A DNA stretch of 64,000 nucleotides from Serratia odorifera (lineage in GTDB: Bacteria; Pseudomonadota; Gammaproteobacteria; Enterobacterales; Enterobacteriaceae), in assembly GCF_900635445.1 (NCBI RefSeq), contig NZ_LR134117.1, forward strand, positions 4,340,001-4,404,000, in the 5' to 3' direction. Positions 45,354 through 53,837 of this stretch are shown here, one piece after another. The translations under genes were made by a program, and so were the position numbers. The notes under the pieces are model-generated. The model was not told the origin of the DNA, made no database searches, and saw only the letters and a program-made list of their open reading frames with translations. Each line of letters begins with the position of its first letter. Positions within the stretch are counted from its first letter, which is position 1.

Positions 45354-46274
45354 ATGATACGGAAAATTATTTCCTTCGCATCCGGTTGGCGCGTAGGCAC
45401 AGCAGAAGAATATAGAACATGTTATCGCCTGTATGGCGGCAGTTTTGTAACCCACCCTGACGTTTTAAATTTTATGCAGCGTCAGTTAAACCTGCGGCAT
45501 AATTACTACATCAAAAAAGGAGAAAATAACGCTCTGCTCGGCGGCATGTGTACCAATGGAACGAAAGAAATTGCTCTCATTGGCCGCACGTCCCAACAAT
45601 CGGGCATCGATCTGTTCCCCTTTAACAAAGATGAAATTATTTTACCCATCAGCCGCTGTGTTAAAACAGTGATCCCCTATCGTTCAAAGATCCTATCCCG
45701 CATTAACGGCCGCTGTACGCTCAACGCCACCTTCTCACTGAATAGTCATCGTGAAATATGCCTGGCTAAAACCTGTGGCAAAGGCGGCTATTCGGCATCA
45801 ACTAAAAACAGTCGCAACCGTGAGTTGAAAAAATTCCTCAGTTCAGGCGGTGAGGTCGTCGATCAGGCACTATTAACACCGACTCAAATCGTCGATATTT
45901 ATTTTGAGCTGTATGCAAAACGCTGGGGTGAAAGACCCGCGAATGAGCGACAAATGATGGACATGATAACCTCCCTGCGTGATATGATTTTCGGTTATGT
46001 GCTGTTCTATAACGGCCAGCCGTGCGCATTCCAACTCATTACCCGCGCTGACAGTCCAGAGTGGATCTGCTTTGATTATGTCAATGGTGGCTATGATCGC
46101 CAATACAACGGATTTTGCCCAGGCACGATCGTAACATGGTTAAACGTTCGTGCTGCATACGAGCTATGCCAACGGCAAGATAAAGAGATGCGCTACTCTT
46201 TTGGCAAGCCGACGGAAGCGTATAAAGACCGCTGGTGTCAACGTGCGCCGCTGGGGCGCACGCTGTCGTTTTAA
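45354..46274 (+). CDS. Mig-14-like protein (antimicrobial peptide resistance family)
   Basis: A 306-residue protein resembling Mig-14, a macrophage-inducible Salmonella protein associated with resistance to antimicrobial peptides. It has an acetyltransferase-like (GNAT) core: YFELYAKRWGERP, MIFGYVLFYNGQPCAFQLITR and WICFDYVNGGYD match the family pattern, and it ends in a basic RWCQRAPLGRTLSF. GC is lower than in the flanking chromosome. It is a lone gene between an icd scar and a LysR gene, so probably island cargo. Confidence 0.65.
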   Translation: MIRKIISFASGWRVGTAEEYRTCYRLYGGSFVTHPDVLNFMQRQLNLRHNYYIKKGENNALLGGMCTNGTKEIALIGRTSQQSGIDLFPFNKDEIILPISRCVKTVIPYRSKILSRINGRCTLNATFSLNSHREICLAKTCGKGGYSASTKNSRNRELKKFLSSGGEVVDQALLTPTQIVDIYFELYAKRWGERPANERQMMDMITSLRDMIFGYVLFYNGQPCAFQLITRADSPEWICFDYVNGGYDRQYNGFCPGTIVTWLNVRAAYELCQRQDKEMRYSFGKPTEAYKDRWCQRAPLGRTLSF

Positions 46275-46345
46275 AGCCATAAACGTGGCTGCATGAAATA
46301 CGGATGGGTTACCGGCCGTTTGCAGTAGCGTTTGGGGTGCCGCAG

Positions 46346-47254
46346 TTATTCCCAAGGCACGCCTTGCTGCCAACTTGCCACCAGCAGGTCAATAAAAGCA
46401 CGAATTCGCGGCGATAAGTGGCGTTTACTGGGATAAATGATCCGAATAGGTTCTGGCGGAAAAGGATATTTCTCTAGCACCGGTATCAATTTCCCCCTAC
46501 GCAAATCGTCAGCAAGCAAATAGGTCGGTAAGTGAACAATACCAAATCCGGCAATTGCCGACTCTCGCATGGCTTCCGAGCTGTCAAGGTTGAGCCTTCC
46601 CGGCCCATCATAAACAAAGACGCCTTCTGGGGTTGTAAACCGCCAGCATCGTCTTTTCTCGGCGCTCAGAAGAAAGATAGTGTCATGGTGAGTTAATTGT
46701 TCGGGTGTTTGCGGGACGCCGCGGGACGATAAGTAGTCGGGTGATGCACAAGTGACAATGCGTTGTGAAGCAATCGTACGGGTAAGAATACGTGAGTCGT
46801 CGCGAGGTTCACCGATGCGGATAGCTATATCAAAGCCTTCTTCAATAAGGTCGACAAATCTGTCACTGAAAGACACCTCTGCCCGTAGTTCTGGCCACTT
46901 TTTCAGATAAATATCCAGAATAGGAAGAATATGCCGCTGCCCAAAAGAGAGCGGCGCGCTAAGCCGGAGAGTCCCCGTTGGCTTAACCCTGCGCATCGCC
47001 ATGGTGGCATCAACTTCCTCAAGGTCTTCCAATATTTGCCGGCAACGGTCAAACATGACCCTCCCTTCATCGGTAAGACTCAGACTCCGGGTAGTGCGGT
47101 TAAGCAGTCGAACTCCCATACGGGTTTCAAGCCTGACGATACTTTTGCCAATGGCCGAACGGCTGAGCCCAAGCGAACCCGCAGCCTGGGTATAACTGCC
47201 CGCTTTTACCGCAGCCACGAACGCGGCGATATCGCCAATGCTGTTGATCTCCAT
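46346..47254 (-). CDS. LysR-family regulator
   Basis: 302 residues: HTH at AAFVAAVKAGSYTQAAGSLGLSRSAIGKSIVRLETRMGVRLLNRTTR (residues 10-56) and a substrate-binding-like C-terminal domain. The CrgA-type features (DRCRQILEDLEEVDATM) are clear. It would be divergent from the alpha/beta hydrolase gene if the IS66 element were removed, so it is the likely regulator of that gene. Confidence 0.9.
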   Translation of the reverse strand: MEINSIGDIAAFVAAVKAGSYTQAAGSLGLSRSAIGKSIVRLETRMGVRLLNRTTRSLSLTDEGRVMFDRCRQILEDLEEVDATMAMRRVKPTGTLRLSAPLSFGQRHILPILDIYLKKWPELRAEVSFSDRFVDLIEEGFDIAIRIGEPRDDSRILTRTIASQRIVTCASPDYLSSRGVPQTPEQLTHHDTIFLLSAEKRRCWRFTTPEGVFVYDGPGRLNLDSSEAMRESAIAGFGIVHLPTYLLADDLRRGKLIPVLEKYPFPPEPIRIIYPSKRHLSPRIRAFIDLLVASWQQGVPWE

Positions 47255-47426
47255 GCTTCACTTCTCTCACTGTATACGGGCGTTTCCGTACCTTTATATG
47301 GGAAGCACATTCCCGAAATGTTTATATATCATAAATTCCTGTTCGTAAGCGCTCCATTAGCACCGTCTTCACCTGTGTTTCCCTGTTCACGATAATGTCC
47401 ACTTTCGCGAAAATGGACATTATCCC

Positions 47427-48065
47427 GTGTACGAATACAAACCCTCGCGCCCTTTCATCACTGAGGCGCTCCGCTTAAGGTTCGAGGCCGGACTTTCTTA
47501 CCGCCAAATCGGCGAACAGCTTGATGTTGGTATGTCCGCTGTCCATAAGTTGGTCCAGCGCTTCCTGCGGGCCAACCTCATGTGGCCACTTGATGAAAGC
47601 TGGACGGCCGATAAACTTGAGTTGGCACTCTTTCCTTCAACCCGCCCCAGGCCAGACAGCGATCTTCAGCAACGCAGGCCCAATTACTCCAACAGCTTCA
47701 AGCTCCACCTCGTTGAGCTAACAATGAAACCTGGCGTCAGCGTGGCTCAGGTTGCCCGTGCCAACGACATTAATGCCAACCTGCTGTTCAACTGGCGACA
47801 TCAATACAAATTGGGAAAGCTGACCTCTGATAATCGGCAGGGCGCCGCGTTTTTGCCCGTCGTACTTTCCCCCGAAAAAGCTCCCGAGGCCCCTGCCCCG
47901 GCGACGGGCGGCAACCGTCGCCAAACAGATTTACAAAACACGACGGCTTCAACATTGACCTGTGAACTGCTTCTGCCCGCCGGCACTTTACGTCTGAGTG
48001 GCACTATCACGGCGGCAATGTTGCAGACGCTGGTACGCGAACTGGATGAGGCAGGGAAACGATGA
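47427..48065 (+). CDS. tnpA: IS66 accessory protein TnpA with extra N-terminal HTH domain
   Basis: A 212-residue GTG-started protein. Residues 85-135 (YSNSFKLHLVELTMKPGVSVAQVAR and NANLLFNWRHQYKLG) are the usual IS66 TnpA helix-turn-helix. The first about 75 residues (ITEALRLRFEAGLSYRQIGE, then VGMSAVHKLVQRFLRANLMWPLDESW) look like the N-terminal HTH of IS21-type IstA proteins. The protein is thus longer than the usual IS66 TnpA of about 110-170 residues. It overlaps tnpB by four bases. Confidence 0.85.
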   Translation: MYEYKPSRPFITEALRLRFEAGLSYRQIGEQLDVGMSAVHKLVQRFLRANLMWPLDESWTADKLELALFPSTRPRPDSDLQQRRPNYSNSFKLHLVELTMKPGVSVAQVARANDINANLLFNWRHQYKLGKLTSDNRQGAAFLPVVLSPEKAPEAPAPATGGNRRQTDLQNTTASTLTCELLLPAGTLRLSGTITAAMLQTLVRELDEAGKR

Positions 48066-48409
48066 TCACTTTGCCTTCAGGCTCCCGGATCTGGCTCGTC
48101 GCCGGTATTACAGACATGCGCAACGGCTTCAACGGTCTGGCGGCGCGCGTACAGAACGTGCTCAACGACGACCCGTTCGGCGGCCATCTGTTCATCTTCC
48201 GCGGACGCCGCGGTGACATGATAAAAATACTGTGGGCCGATGAGGATGGTCTTTGCCTGTTCGTCAAACGCCTCGAACGCGGCCGCTTCGTCTGGCCCGG
48301 CGTCAGCGACGGCAAAATCCACCTGACGCCGGCGCAGCTGGCGATGCTGCTTGAAGGCCTCAACTGGAAACACCCTCAGCGCGTATATCAGCCTGGCTTG
48401 CGGGTATAA
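48062..48409 (+). CDS. tnpB: IS66 accessory protein TnpB
   Basis: A 115-residue protein with the family sequence TDMRNGFNGLAARVQNVL, GHLFIFRGRRGDMIKILWADEDGLCLFVKRLERG, an intact IS66 Orf2 domain. It starts inside the tnpA stop (ATGA). Needed with TnpA for transposition in IS66-type elements; its molecular job is not settled. Confidence 0.95.
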   Translation: MITLPSGSRIWLVAGITDMRNGFNGLAARVQNVLNDDPFGGHLFIFRGRRGDMIKILWADEDGLCLFVKRLERGRFVWPGVSDGKIHLTPAQLAMLLEGLNWKHPQRVYQPGLRV

Positions 48410-48428
48410 CCTGTTGTAATGTTGAGGG

Positions 48429-50040
48429 ATGAAAACCGAACTCCCTGACGACATCAATCTGCTGAAGGCCATGTTGCATCAGCAACAAGCGATGCTAAAG
48501 CAGCAACAGGCTCAGCTCCGTCTTTATGCGGGGCAGGTTGCAGGCTATGAGCGGGAGATCGAACGACTGAAGGCGCAGCTCGACAAGCTGCGACGGCAGC
48601 TGTTCGGCCAGAGTTCGGAAAAGTTGCGCAACAAGCTGGCGAAGAAAATCCGCGAGGCCGAGAAGCGGCTGGATGAGATGGAAACTCGGCTGAATACCGC
48701 CAAAGGTTGCCTGGACGCTGCGGCTGTCGCGGAGCCTGCCATCGACGAAGAACCGGAAGCGGCGAAGGAGAAACCGGTCGCACCGCGCCCTTCATCGCGC
48801 AAGCGGCTGCCAGCCGGGTTGCCCCGCGAGACGGTGCGTATAGAGCCGGTGGAAACGGTGTGCCCGGTCTGCAGCGGGGAGTTGGCGACGCTGGGCGAAA
48901 CCCTCAGTGAACAACTGGACATCATAAATAATGCCTTCAGGGTCATCGAAACGGTACGCCCGAAGCTGGCCTGCCGGAAGTGCGATGCTATCGTGCAGGC
49001 CCCGCTGCCGGCGAAGCCGCTCGACCGCAGTTACGCCAGTCCGGGCCTGCTGGCGCGTATCCTGGTGAGCAAATACGCTGAGCACACCCCGCTGTACCGC
49101 CAGTCCGAAATCTATGCCCGGCATGGGCTGGGGCTGAGCCGCAATACGATGGTGCGTTGGGTGCAGAGCCTGGCCGAAAAGCTGAGTCCGCTTGCCGTGG
49201 CACTGAATGGTTACGTACTGGAGGCGGGCAAGGTCCATGCTGACGACACGCCGGTGAAGGTACAGTCGCCAGGAGCCGGCAAGACGCGCACCGGCAGGTT
49301 ATGGGTCTACGTGCGGGATGACCGCAACGCGGGGTCATCGATGCCGGCGGCGGTGTGGTTCGCGTACTCGCCCGATCGCAAGGGGGAACACCCGCAGCGT
49401 CATCTGGCAGAGTACCGGGGAGTGCTGCAGGCGGATGCGTATGGCGGCTATGACGCGCTGTACGAAAACGGCCGGGTGACGGAAGCCGCGTGCCTGGCGC
49501 ATGCGCGCCGAAAAATCCACGACGAGCATGTTCGCCGGCCGACGGACCTGACGCGCGAAGCCCTCAGGCGGATAGCGGCGCTGTATGCCATCGAGGCTGA
49601 TATCCGGGGCAGCCCGGCGGAGGTTCGGCTGGCGGTCAGAAAAGAGAAAAGTTGCCCTCTGATGCAGTCGCTGTACGACTGGATACAGGTGCAGATGAAG
49701 ACGCTGTCGGTGCATGCGGAGATGTCGAAGGCGTTCGGCTATATGCTGAAACAGTGGGATGCGCTGAACGTGTTCTGCAGTGACGGTTGGGTGGAAATCG
49801 ACAACAACATCTGCGAAAACGCGCTGCGTTGTGTGGCGGTGGGGCGGCGAAACTACCTGTTCTTCGGTTCTGACAACGGCGGGGGCGCCGCGGCGATCAT
49901 CTACAGCCTGCTGGGCACCTGCAAACTGAACGGGGGTGGAGCCGGAGAGCTGGTTGCGTGACGTGCTTGGCAAGATCAACGACTGGCCCTCGAACCGGGT
50001 ACACGAACTGCTGCCTTGGAACCTCTCACCTGTAAAATAA
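48429..50040 (+). CDS. tnpC: IS66 transposase TnpC (DDE), single frameshift
   Basis: The DDE transposase, about 536 codons when joined: coiled-coil N-terminus (QQQAMLKQQQAQLR...), zinc-finger-like CPVCSGEL and CRKCDAIV, then the catalytic domain with DDTPVKV, LQADAYGGYD and DNNICENALR. As read it stops at 49961 because an extra G in AACGGGGGTGG (about 49931-49936) shifts the frame. Removing it yields LNGVEPESWLRDVLGKIND and the usual C-terminus ending LPWNLSPVK at 50040. Confidence 0.9.
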
Positions 50041-50111
50041 TCCTTACGCTACGTCCTTCACGGGGCGCTTACTCCTGTTCCACATTAACGCAAATACCAA
50101 CAGGAATACCC

Positions 50112-51041
50112 ATGATTACTCAACCCACCCAGCAAGCCGTAAAAGAATGGTCAGAAAGTGTAGCCGGTCTGGCTCCGGTCCTCACAGGTCAGGATACCCT
50201 GACCTCGATGAATGAAATCCGTAACGCCTATAGCCGTATGTTGGCTAAAAATCCTGCGCCTGTCGGCGTTGGTTTTACTCAGATCGATATGGGAGGTATC
50301 CCGGGAACCCTGGTTACACCAGACAATCTTAAAACCGATGCCATCGTGATGTATATCCACGGCGGAGCCTATATCGTCGGTGAACCCGCGGGCTATCACG
50401 GCATTGGTGGCAACTATGCCAGCCTGCTGGGTGCTCGAGTCTATATGCCGGATTATCGTCTAGCGCCGGAGTACCCTTTCCCAACGCCGGTCACCGATAC
50501 GGTGGATGCCTATGAATGGCTGATTGAACAAGGCGTCGACGCCAGCAACATCGTGCTGGTGGGCGAGTCGGCGGGTGGAGCGATGGTGGTCACCGTTATG
50601 GTTGCAGCGCGCAACAGAGGCCTCCCGCTTCCGGCGGGCGGCGTGTCTATTTCCCCCTGGGCCAACCTCGAACACAGCGGTGCATCCATGACCAACAGAG
50701 AAGGTCTGGATCCACTGAACACCAAAGCGGGTTTGGATTTACTGGCACGTACCTTCCTGGGTGACGCATTGCCCAATCATCCCATGGCATCCCCGGTATT
50801 TGCCGACGTCACGGAGCTGCCGCCGATACTGATTCAGATTGGTGAAAACGAACTGATGCTGAGCGATGCCATACGCCTAGCGACACACCTGAGCGATAAC
50901 CGCGTGCGCGTCAATCTGGAAGTATGGCCGGGTATGTTCCACGCCTGGCATTTCTTCTCGACGCTGCAGCCAGAAGCGCTACAGGCCATCGAAAGTTCAG
51001 TCATCTTTATCAAGCAAGCGCTGCAGAATGCCGCAAAGTAA
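50112..51041 (+). CDS. Alpha/beta hydrolase, hormone-sensitive lipase-like (fold-3)
   Basis: A 309-residue esterase-type hydrolase. The oxyanion motif HGGAYIVG lies near residue 80 and the nucleophile elbow GESAGGAM has Ser near residue 156. The acid is probably Asp near 257, and the histidine lies in MFHAWHFF near 283. The ATG at 50112 is the start; the longer frame reads out of IS66. Substrate unknown. Its natural promoter was cut by the IS66 insertion. Confidence 0.9.
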   Translation: MITQPTQQAVKEWSESVAGLAPVLTGQDTLTSMNEIRNAYSRMLAKNPAPVGVGFTQIDMGGIPGTLVTPDNLKTDAIVMYIHGGAYIVGEPAGYHGIGGNYASLLGARVYMPDYRLAPEYPFPTPVTDTVDAYEWLIEQGVDASNIVLVGESAGGAMVVTVMVAARNRGLPLPAGGVSISPWANLEHSGASMTNREGLDPLNTKAGLDLLARTFLGDALPNHPMASPVFADVTELPPILIQIGENELMLSDAIRLATHLSDNRVRVNLEVWPGMFHAWHFFSTLQPEALQAIESSVIFIKQALQNAAK

Positions 51042-51066
51042 CCGTCATTGATGGTTAACTCACCTA

Positions 51067-51091
51067 GGGGCGCGGGAAACCGTGCCCCTTT
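51067..51091 (+). terminator. Terminator after hydrolase gene
   Basis: GGGGCGCGG/CCGTGCCCC (one G-T pair) closed by a GAAA tetraloop and followed by TTT, 25 bases after the stop. Confidence 0.75.
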
Positions 51092-51286
51092 ATCAGCAGC
51101 TTGCAGAAACCCTGCTCTTTCCCGCCACGGCTTGACTCACCTGCCTGTTCATTTTCTCCCTTTAACCAACGTTGGCCCGTTCACGTCGAATTTTCCACAA
51201 AGATAAGCCCGTTATGGTCATCAAATGGAAAGGTTTTTTTGCTTTGCACATTACGCAGCGTCCATAAAGACGCTCGATACTGGTCA
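51092..51286. other. Short non-coding gap
   Basis: Part of a 307-base gap between convergent genes. No gene was found apart from flanking terminators; a 76-codon open frame here has no family features. Confidence 0.5.
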
Positions 51287-51310
51287 ATAAAAAACCGCCC
51301 TGAGGCGGCC
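51287..51310 (-). terminator. Terminator of the thioesterase gene
   Basis: On the minus strand GGCGG... pairs CCGCC (51295-51299 with 51304-51308) over a CTGA loop and runs into six T. It is about 40 bases past the thioesterase stop. Confidence 0.8.
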
Positions 51311-51348
51311 AAAATGGATATAATTAGGTAAATATCTCCCCTTCCATG

Positions 51349-51807
51349 TCATGACACTTTCTTCGTCCACGTCAAATCCGTCACCTCAAAAGAAAACATC
51401 TTGAACGTTGCAGTAGCCGTTGCAATAACATCCCCTGCCTCGTTAAGTAATTCACCAGATGTAAATATAATAGAGCTCTTTGCATGAGCAATGCGGCCCT
51501 TGCCATATATCTTCCCTGGAAAAGCGGCATTTACAAAGTTAGTCTTCGACTCAACGGTGACAGCAACTTTCCCTTGAGGCATCGTGATATAAATGGCTGG
51601 CCCCATTGAATCATCCAACATTGCCGAGAGTACGCCTCCTTGAATACATCCCATCGGGTTTACTAGCGAATTGCTTGCATCAAACTCAACATGGACTTCT
51701 TTCTCTTCGCTATTGTATTTAAGGAACTTCCAGCCAAGCACTTTTGCAACAGGAGACATTTCAGCCAGGCCATTAACAACATTCATGAAAAGTGGTTCAC
51801 TAGACAT
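51349..51807 (-). CDS. PaaI-family hotdog thioesterase
   Basis: A 152-residue hotdog-fold protein. The helix NPMGCIQGGVLSAMLDDSMGPAIY contains the usual Asn-x2-Gly-x2-QGG/HGG-type pattern and an aspartate pair, and SKTNFVNAAFPGKIYGKGRI follows. It likely hydrolyses acyl-CoA thioesters; the substrate is unknown. Codon use is AT-richer than upstream chromosome. Confidence 0.85.
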   Translation of the reverse strand: MSSEPLFMNVVNGLAEMSPVAKVLGWKFLKYNSEEKEVHVEFDASNSLVNPMGCIQGGVLSAMLDDSMGPAIYITMPQGKVAVTVESKTNFVNAAFPGKIYGKGRIAHAKSSIIFTSGELLNEAGDVIATATATFKMFSFEVTDLTWTKKVS

Positions 51808-52152
51808 AAATTTCTCTGTATCAGATAGAACAACAATTATTAATGTAGTAGAAATCCGATACAGTTCAAATTAACAACAGTTTTTTTTGAATTTTGCCCA
51901 ATGGTAAACGCCGTGATCTGCCGAGCTGATTAGCTGCCAACCCAGCTGCTGCGGGCCATAAACCCCAGAAACAGACCGATTGATATCACCATGACTGCGG
52001 AAAAGGCTGGATCACAATAACGGTATAAAGAGGTAATTTTGGCAGGATTTCTATAAAACATTTTTAATAAAATGCTTTGATAACCGTTTCAAGTTGAATA
52101 ATAAAAAATTGAAACCATCAGACCCACGTTATCATTTAACGCTTAAACACCA
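51808..52152. other. Non-coding AT-rich stretch left of icd copy B
   Basis: About 345 bases with no intact gene. Around 51929-52000 the minus strand encodes a hydrophobic C-terminal-like tail (PAFSAVMVISIGLFLGFM then a stop) with no start. A similar hydrophobic tail lies left of icd copy C at 57229-57321. Confidence 0.45.
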
Positions 52153-52266
52153 TTACATATGCTTAACGATAGCGTCGACAAACTCTGAACATTTCAGCAG
52201 CTTAGCGCCTTCCATGCCCTTAACAATCAGGTCAGCCGCTTCGAACCAGCCCAGGTGGCGCAGCAT
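52153..52266 (-). pseudogene. icd: icd 3'-end remnant, copy B (internal 51-bp deletion)
   Basis: The minus strand reads GWFEAADLIVKGMEGA then KLLKCSEFVDAIVKHM and a stop. Compared with copy C, 17 codons between two GCGCCTTCCAT repeats are deleted in frame. It is a free 3' fragment with no upstream icd sequence, so an attachment scar. Confidence 0.85.
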
Positions 52267-52472
52267 TAGCTTGACGAACCAGATTTAATCTTTTGAAAAA
52301 TATAAATATTCCATATAGTGGCGTATGGTTTTCAATCTATTTATGTCATTTGTAACCCGTTGATTTATATATAGCTGTGTCGGATTTTGATAATCCATTT
52401 TTCCCTTGTCATACCTGAGCACGTACTCGCCTAAGCTATACTTGTGCAGAGTCAGGAATACAGGAAATACAA
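52267..52472. other. Non-coding stretch before yedK remnant
   Basis: AT-rich sequence with no supported gene. A 110-codon open frame on the minus strand runs from 52617 through this stretch to 52285. It conflicts with the yedK remnant and has no family features. Confidence 0.4.
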
Positions 52473-52770
52473 ATGTGTGGTCGTTTTGCCCAAGTACAAA
52501 CATGTTCAGACTATCTCGACATGCTCGCCTCCGATCTTGAATTTGCCAGTGCGCTGCTACAACGTGGCGCCAGGCACCCGCGCGCTGGTGATTAATCAAC
52601 GCAGCGATAAGTTGCATCTCGAGCCTATCGAGTGGGGTTACGGCCCAGATTGGTGGCGGGAAATGAAACGTCAGCCAGTTATCATACAGCCACCAGCAGG
52701 ATGTTTAAGCCGTTATGGGAGCACATACGCTATAACCGATTAAGCGCTGTGGGACTCATAAGAATAATTG
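52473..52770 (+). pseudogene. yedK: Broken yedK-like SRAP peptidase (SOS-associated)
   Basis: Starts MCGRFAQVQTCSDYLDML with the catalytic Cys2 of the SRAP/HMCES family, which cross-links to abasic sites in single-stranded DNA. The frame then breaks; other frames supply RCYNVAPGTRALVINQRSDK, LEPIEWGYGPDWW and SRMFKPLWEHIRYNRL, in the correct family order. The C-terminal half is missing. At least two indels and a truncation mean real decay rather than a single sequencing slip. Confidence 0.8.
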
Positions 52771-52889
52771 AAATAGGTGAATATGAAGAGTTGCAATGGT
52801 TACACATGTTTCTGATCCAACTCGGTTAACGAAATACTGTGTACTGTTAAAACACTTCTATATTCCCTTATATCAGTCGGTTGCTCCGA

Positions 52890-53687
52890 TTAATTCCTAG
52901 GTAAATCATTTACTATATAAATTAGGTGTTTGATATATTCATCCCGAAGACTTTCTCGATGACATACAGAATATGAGTAAGTAAGATTGGTTGGCTTACT
53001 TATGAAACCATTAGTTTTCATAAACTCATTGACTAAAATATCAGGAATAGCTCCAGACGCAGGCAATGATTGCATTAGACTCCATTTATCAGAGAAAGAT
53101 GATGTTACTACATTTCGATGGCAGCTAGCATCACACATAACATCTTCGTTTCTGAGAGAAACATAGGGTACAGAGCTAAATGCTTTTTCTGGTGAGAGAA
53201 GGAGCATTGTTCCTTCTAACATATGAAGCATCTTAAAACCCATAATAGATTCTTTTCGATCGCTCAAAACCACATCAGGATCCAATTCATTAATCATATC
53301 CTCAGAATCATAAAAAATGACTTCTATGACAGGTAATCTACGTGAGCTAGATATGAAACACTTAGCAAGTATGACTGGGAGGCGATTAGATATAAGCACC
53401 TTTAAAGAACGATCACCATGAAATTTTGACATTTCAATTTTATATTCTAGTTCCCTTGCTGCTTTGATGACTTTTAATCCATCTTCTAGAATAAGTCGTC
53501 CCATATCGGTAAAGGTGGTTCTGTACTGTTTCCTGTCAAGAATTACCACGCCAAGTATGGACTCCGCCTTTTTAATCTGGTAACTAAGTGCGGATGGGGT
53601 TTTGCATAATTTATTTGCGGCACAAGAAAGTGTTTTAAATTTATTTACTGCATCTAATGCCACGATCAAATTAAGACTAATTTTCAT
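52890..53687 (-). CDS. LysR-like regulator, AT-rich
   Basis: A 265-residue protein: N-terminal HTH (NKFKTLSCAANKLCKTPSALSYQIKKAESILGVVILDRKQYRTTFTDMG) clearly LysR, and a short C-terminal effector domain. It is about 35 residues shorter than most LysR proteins. Low GC suggests acquisition. The ATG at 53687 is preferred because the upstream frame codes for a hydrophobic stretch. Its divergent partner is not obvious. Confidence 0.75.
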   Translation of the reverse strand: MKISLNLIVALDAVNKFKTLSCAANKLCKTPSALSYQIKKAESILGVVILDRKQYRTTFTDMGRLILEDGLKVIKAARELEYKIEMSKFHGDRSLKVLISNRLPVILAKCFISSSRRLPVIEVIFYDSEDMINELDPDVVLSDRKESIMGFKMLHMLEGTMLLLSPEKAFSSVPYVSLRNEDVMCDASCHRNVVTSSFSDKWSLMQSLPASGAIPDILVNEFMKTNGFISKPTNLTYSYSVCHRESLRDEYIKHLIYIVNDLPRN

Positions 53688-53837
53688 GCAACCACCAGAA
53701 TTAATAACGCATAAAAAGACAAACAAAAAGAGAAGAAATATATTTAAAGCTATTTCTGTTAATAGAATGCTCACTATTGAAAGCATTCTAAGTCAAGGGG
53801 GCGCCTCCCCCCTGACATCCATAATTCAAAAAAACGG

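Larger units (their letters stand above)
47345..50072 (+). mobile_element. IS66-family insertion sequence
   Basis: A 2,728-base element. Ends GTAAGCGCTCC and, reversed at the right, GTAAGCGCCCC are the usual IS66 GTAAG termini. It carries tnpA, tnpB and tnpC in order on the plus strand. It is inserted between a LysR gene and an alpha/beta hydrolase gene, 90 and 31 bases from their starts. Confidence 0.95.
47337..50080. repeat. 8-bp target duplication of IS66 element
   Basis: TCCTGTTC lies at 47337-47344 and at 50073-50080, directly outside the element. Eight bases is the usual duplication for IS66-family elements. Confidence 0.93.

Noticed and set aside
51101..51331. 76-codon open frame between hydrolase and thioesterase genes
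   Set aside because: It lies between two terminators, has no ribosome site and its sequence looks random.
52285..52617. Minus-strand 110-codon open frame
   Set aside because: It overlaps the recognisable yedK remnant and shows no family pattern or ribosome site.
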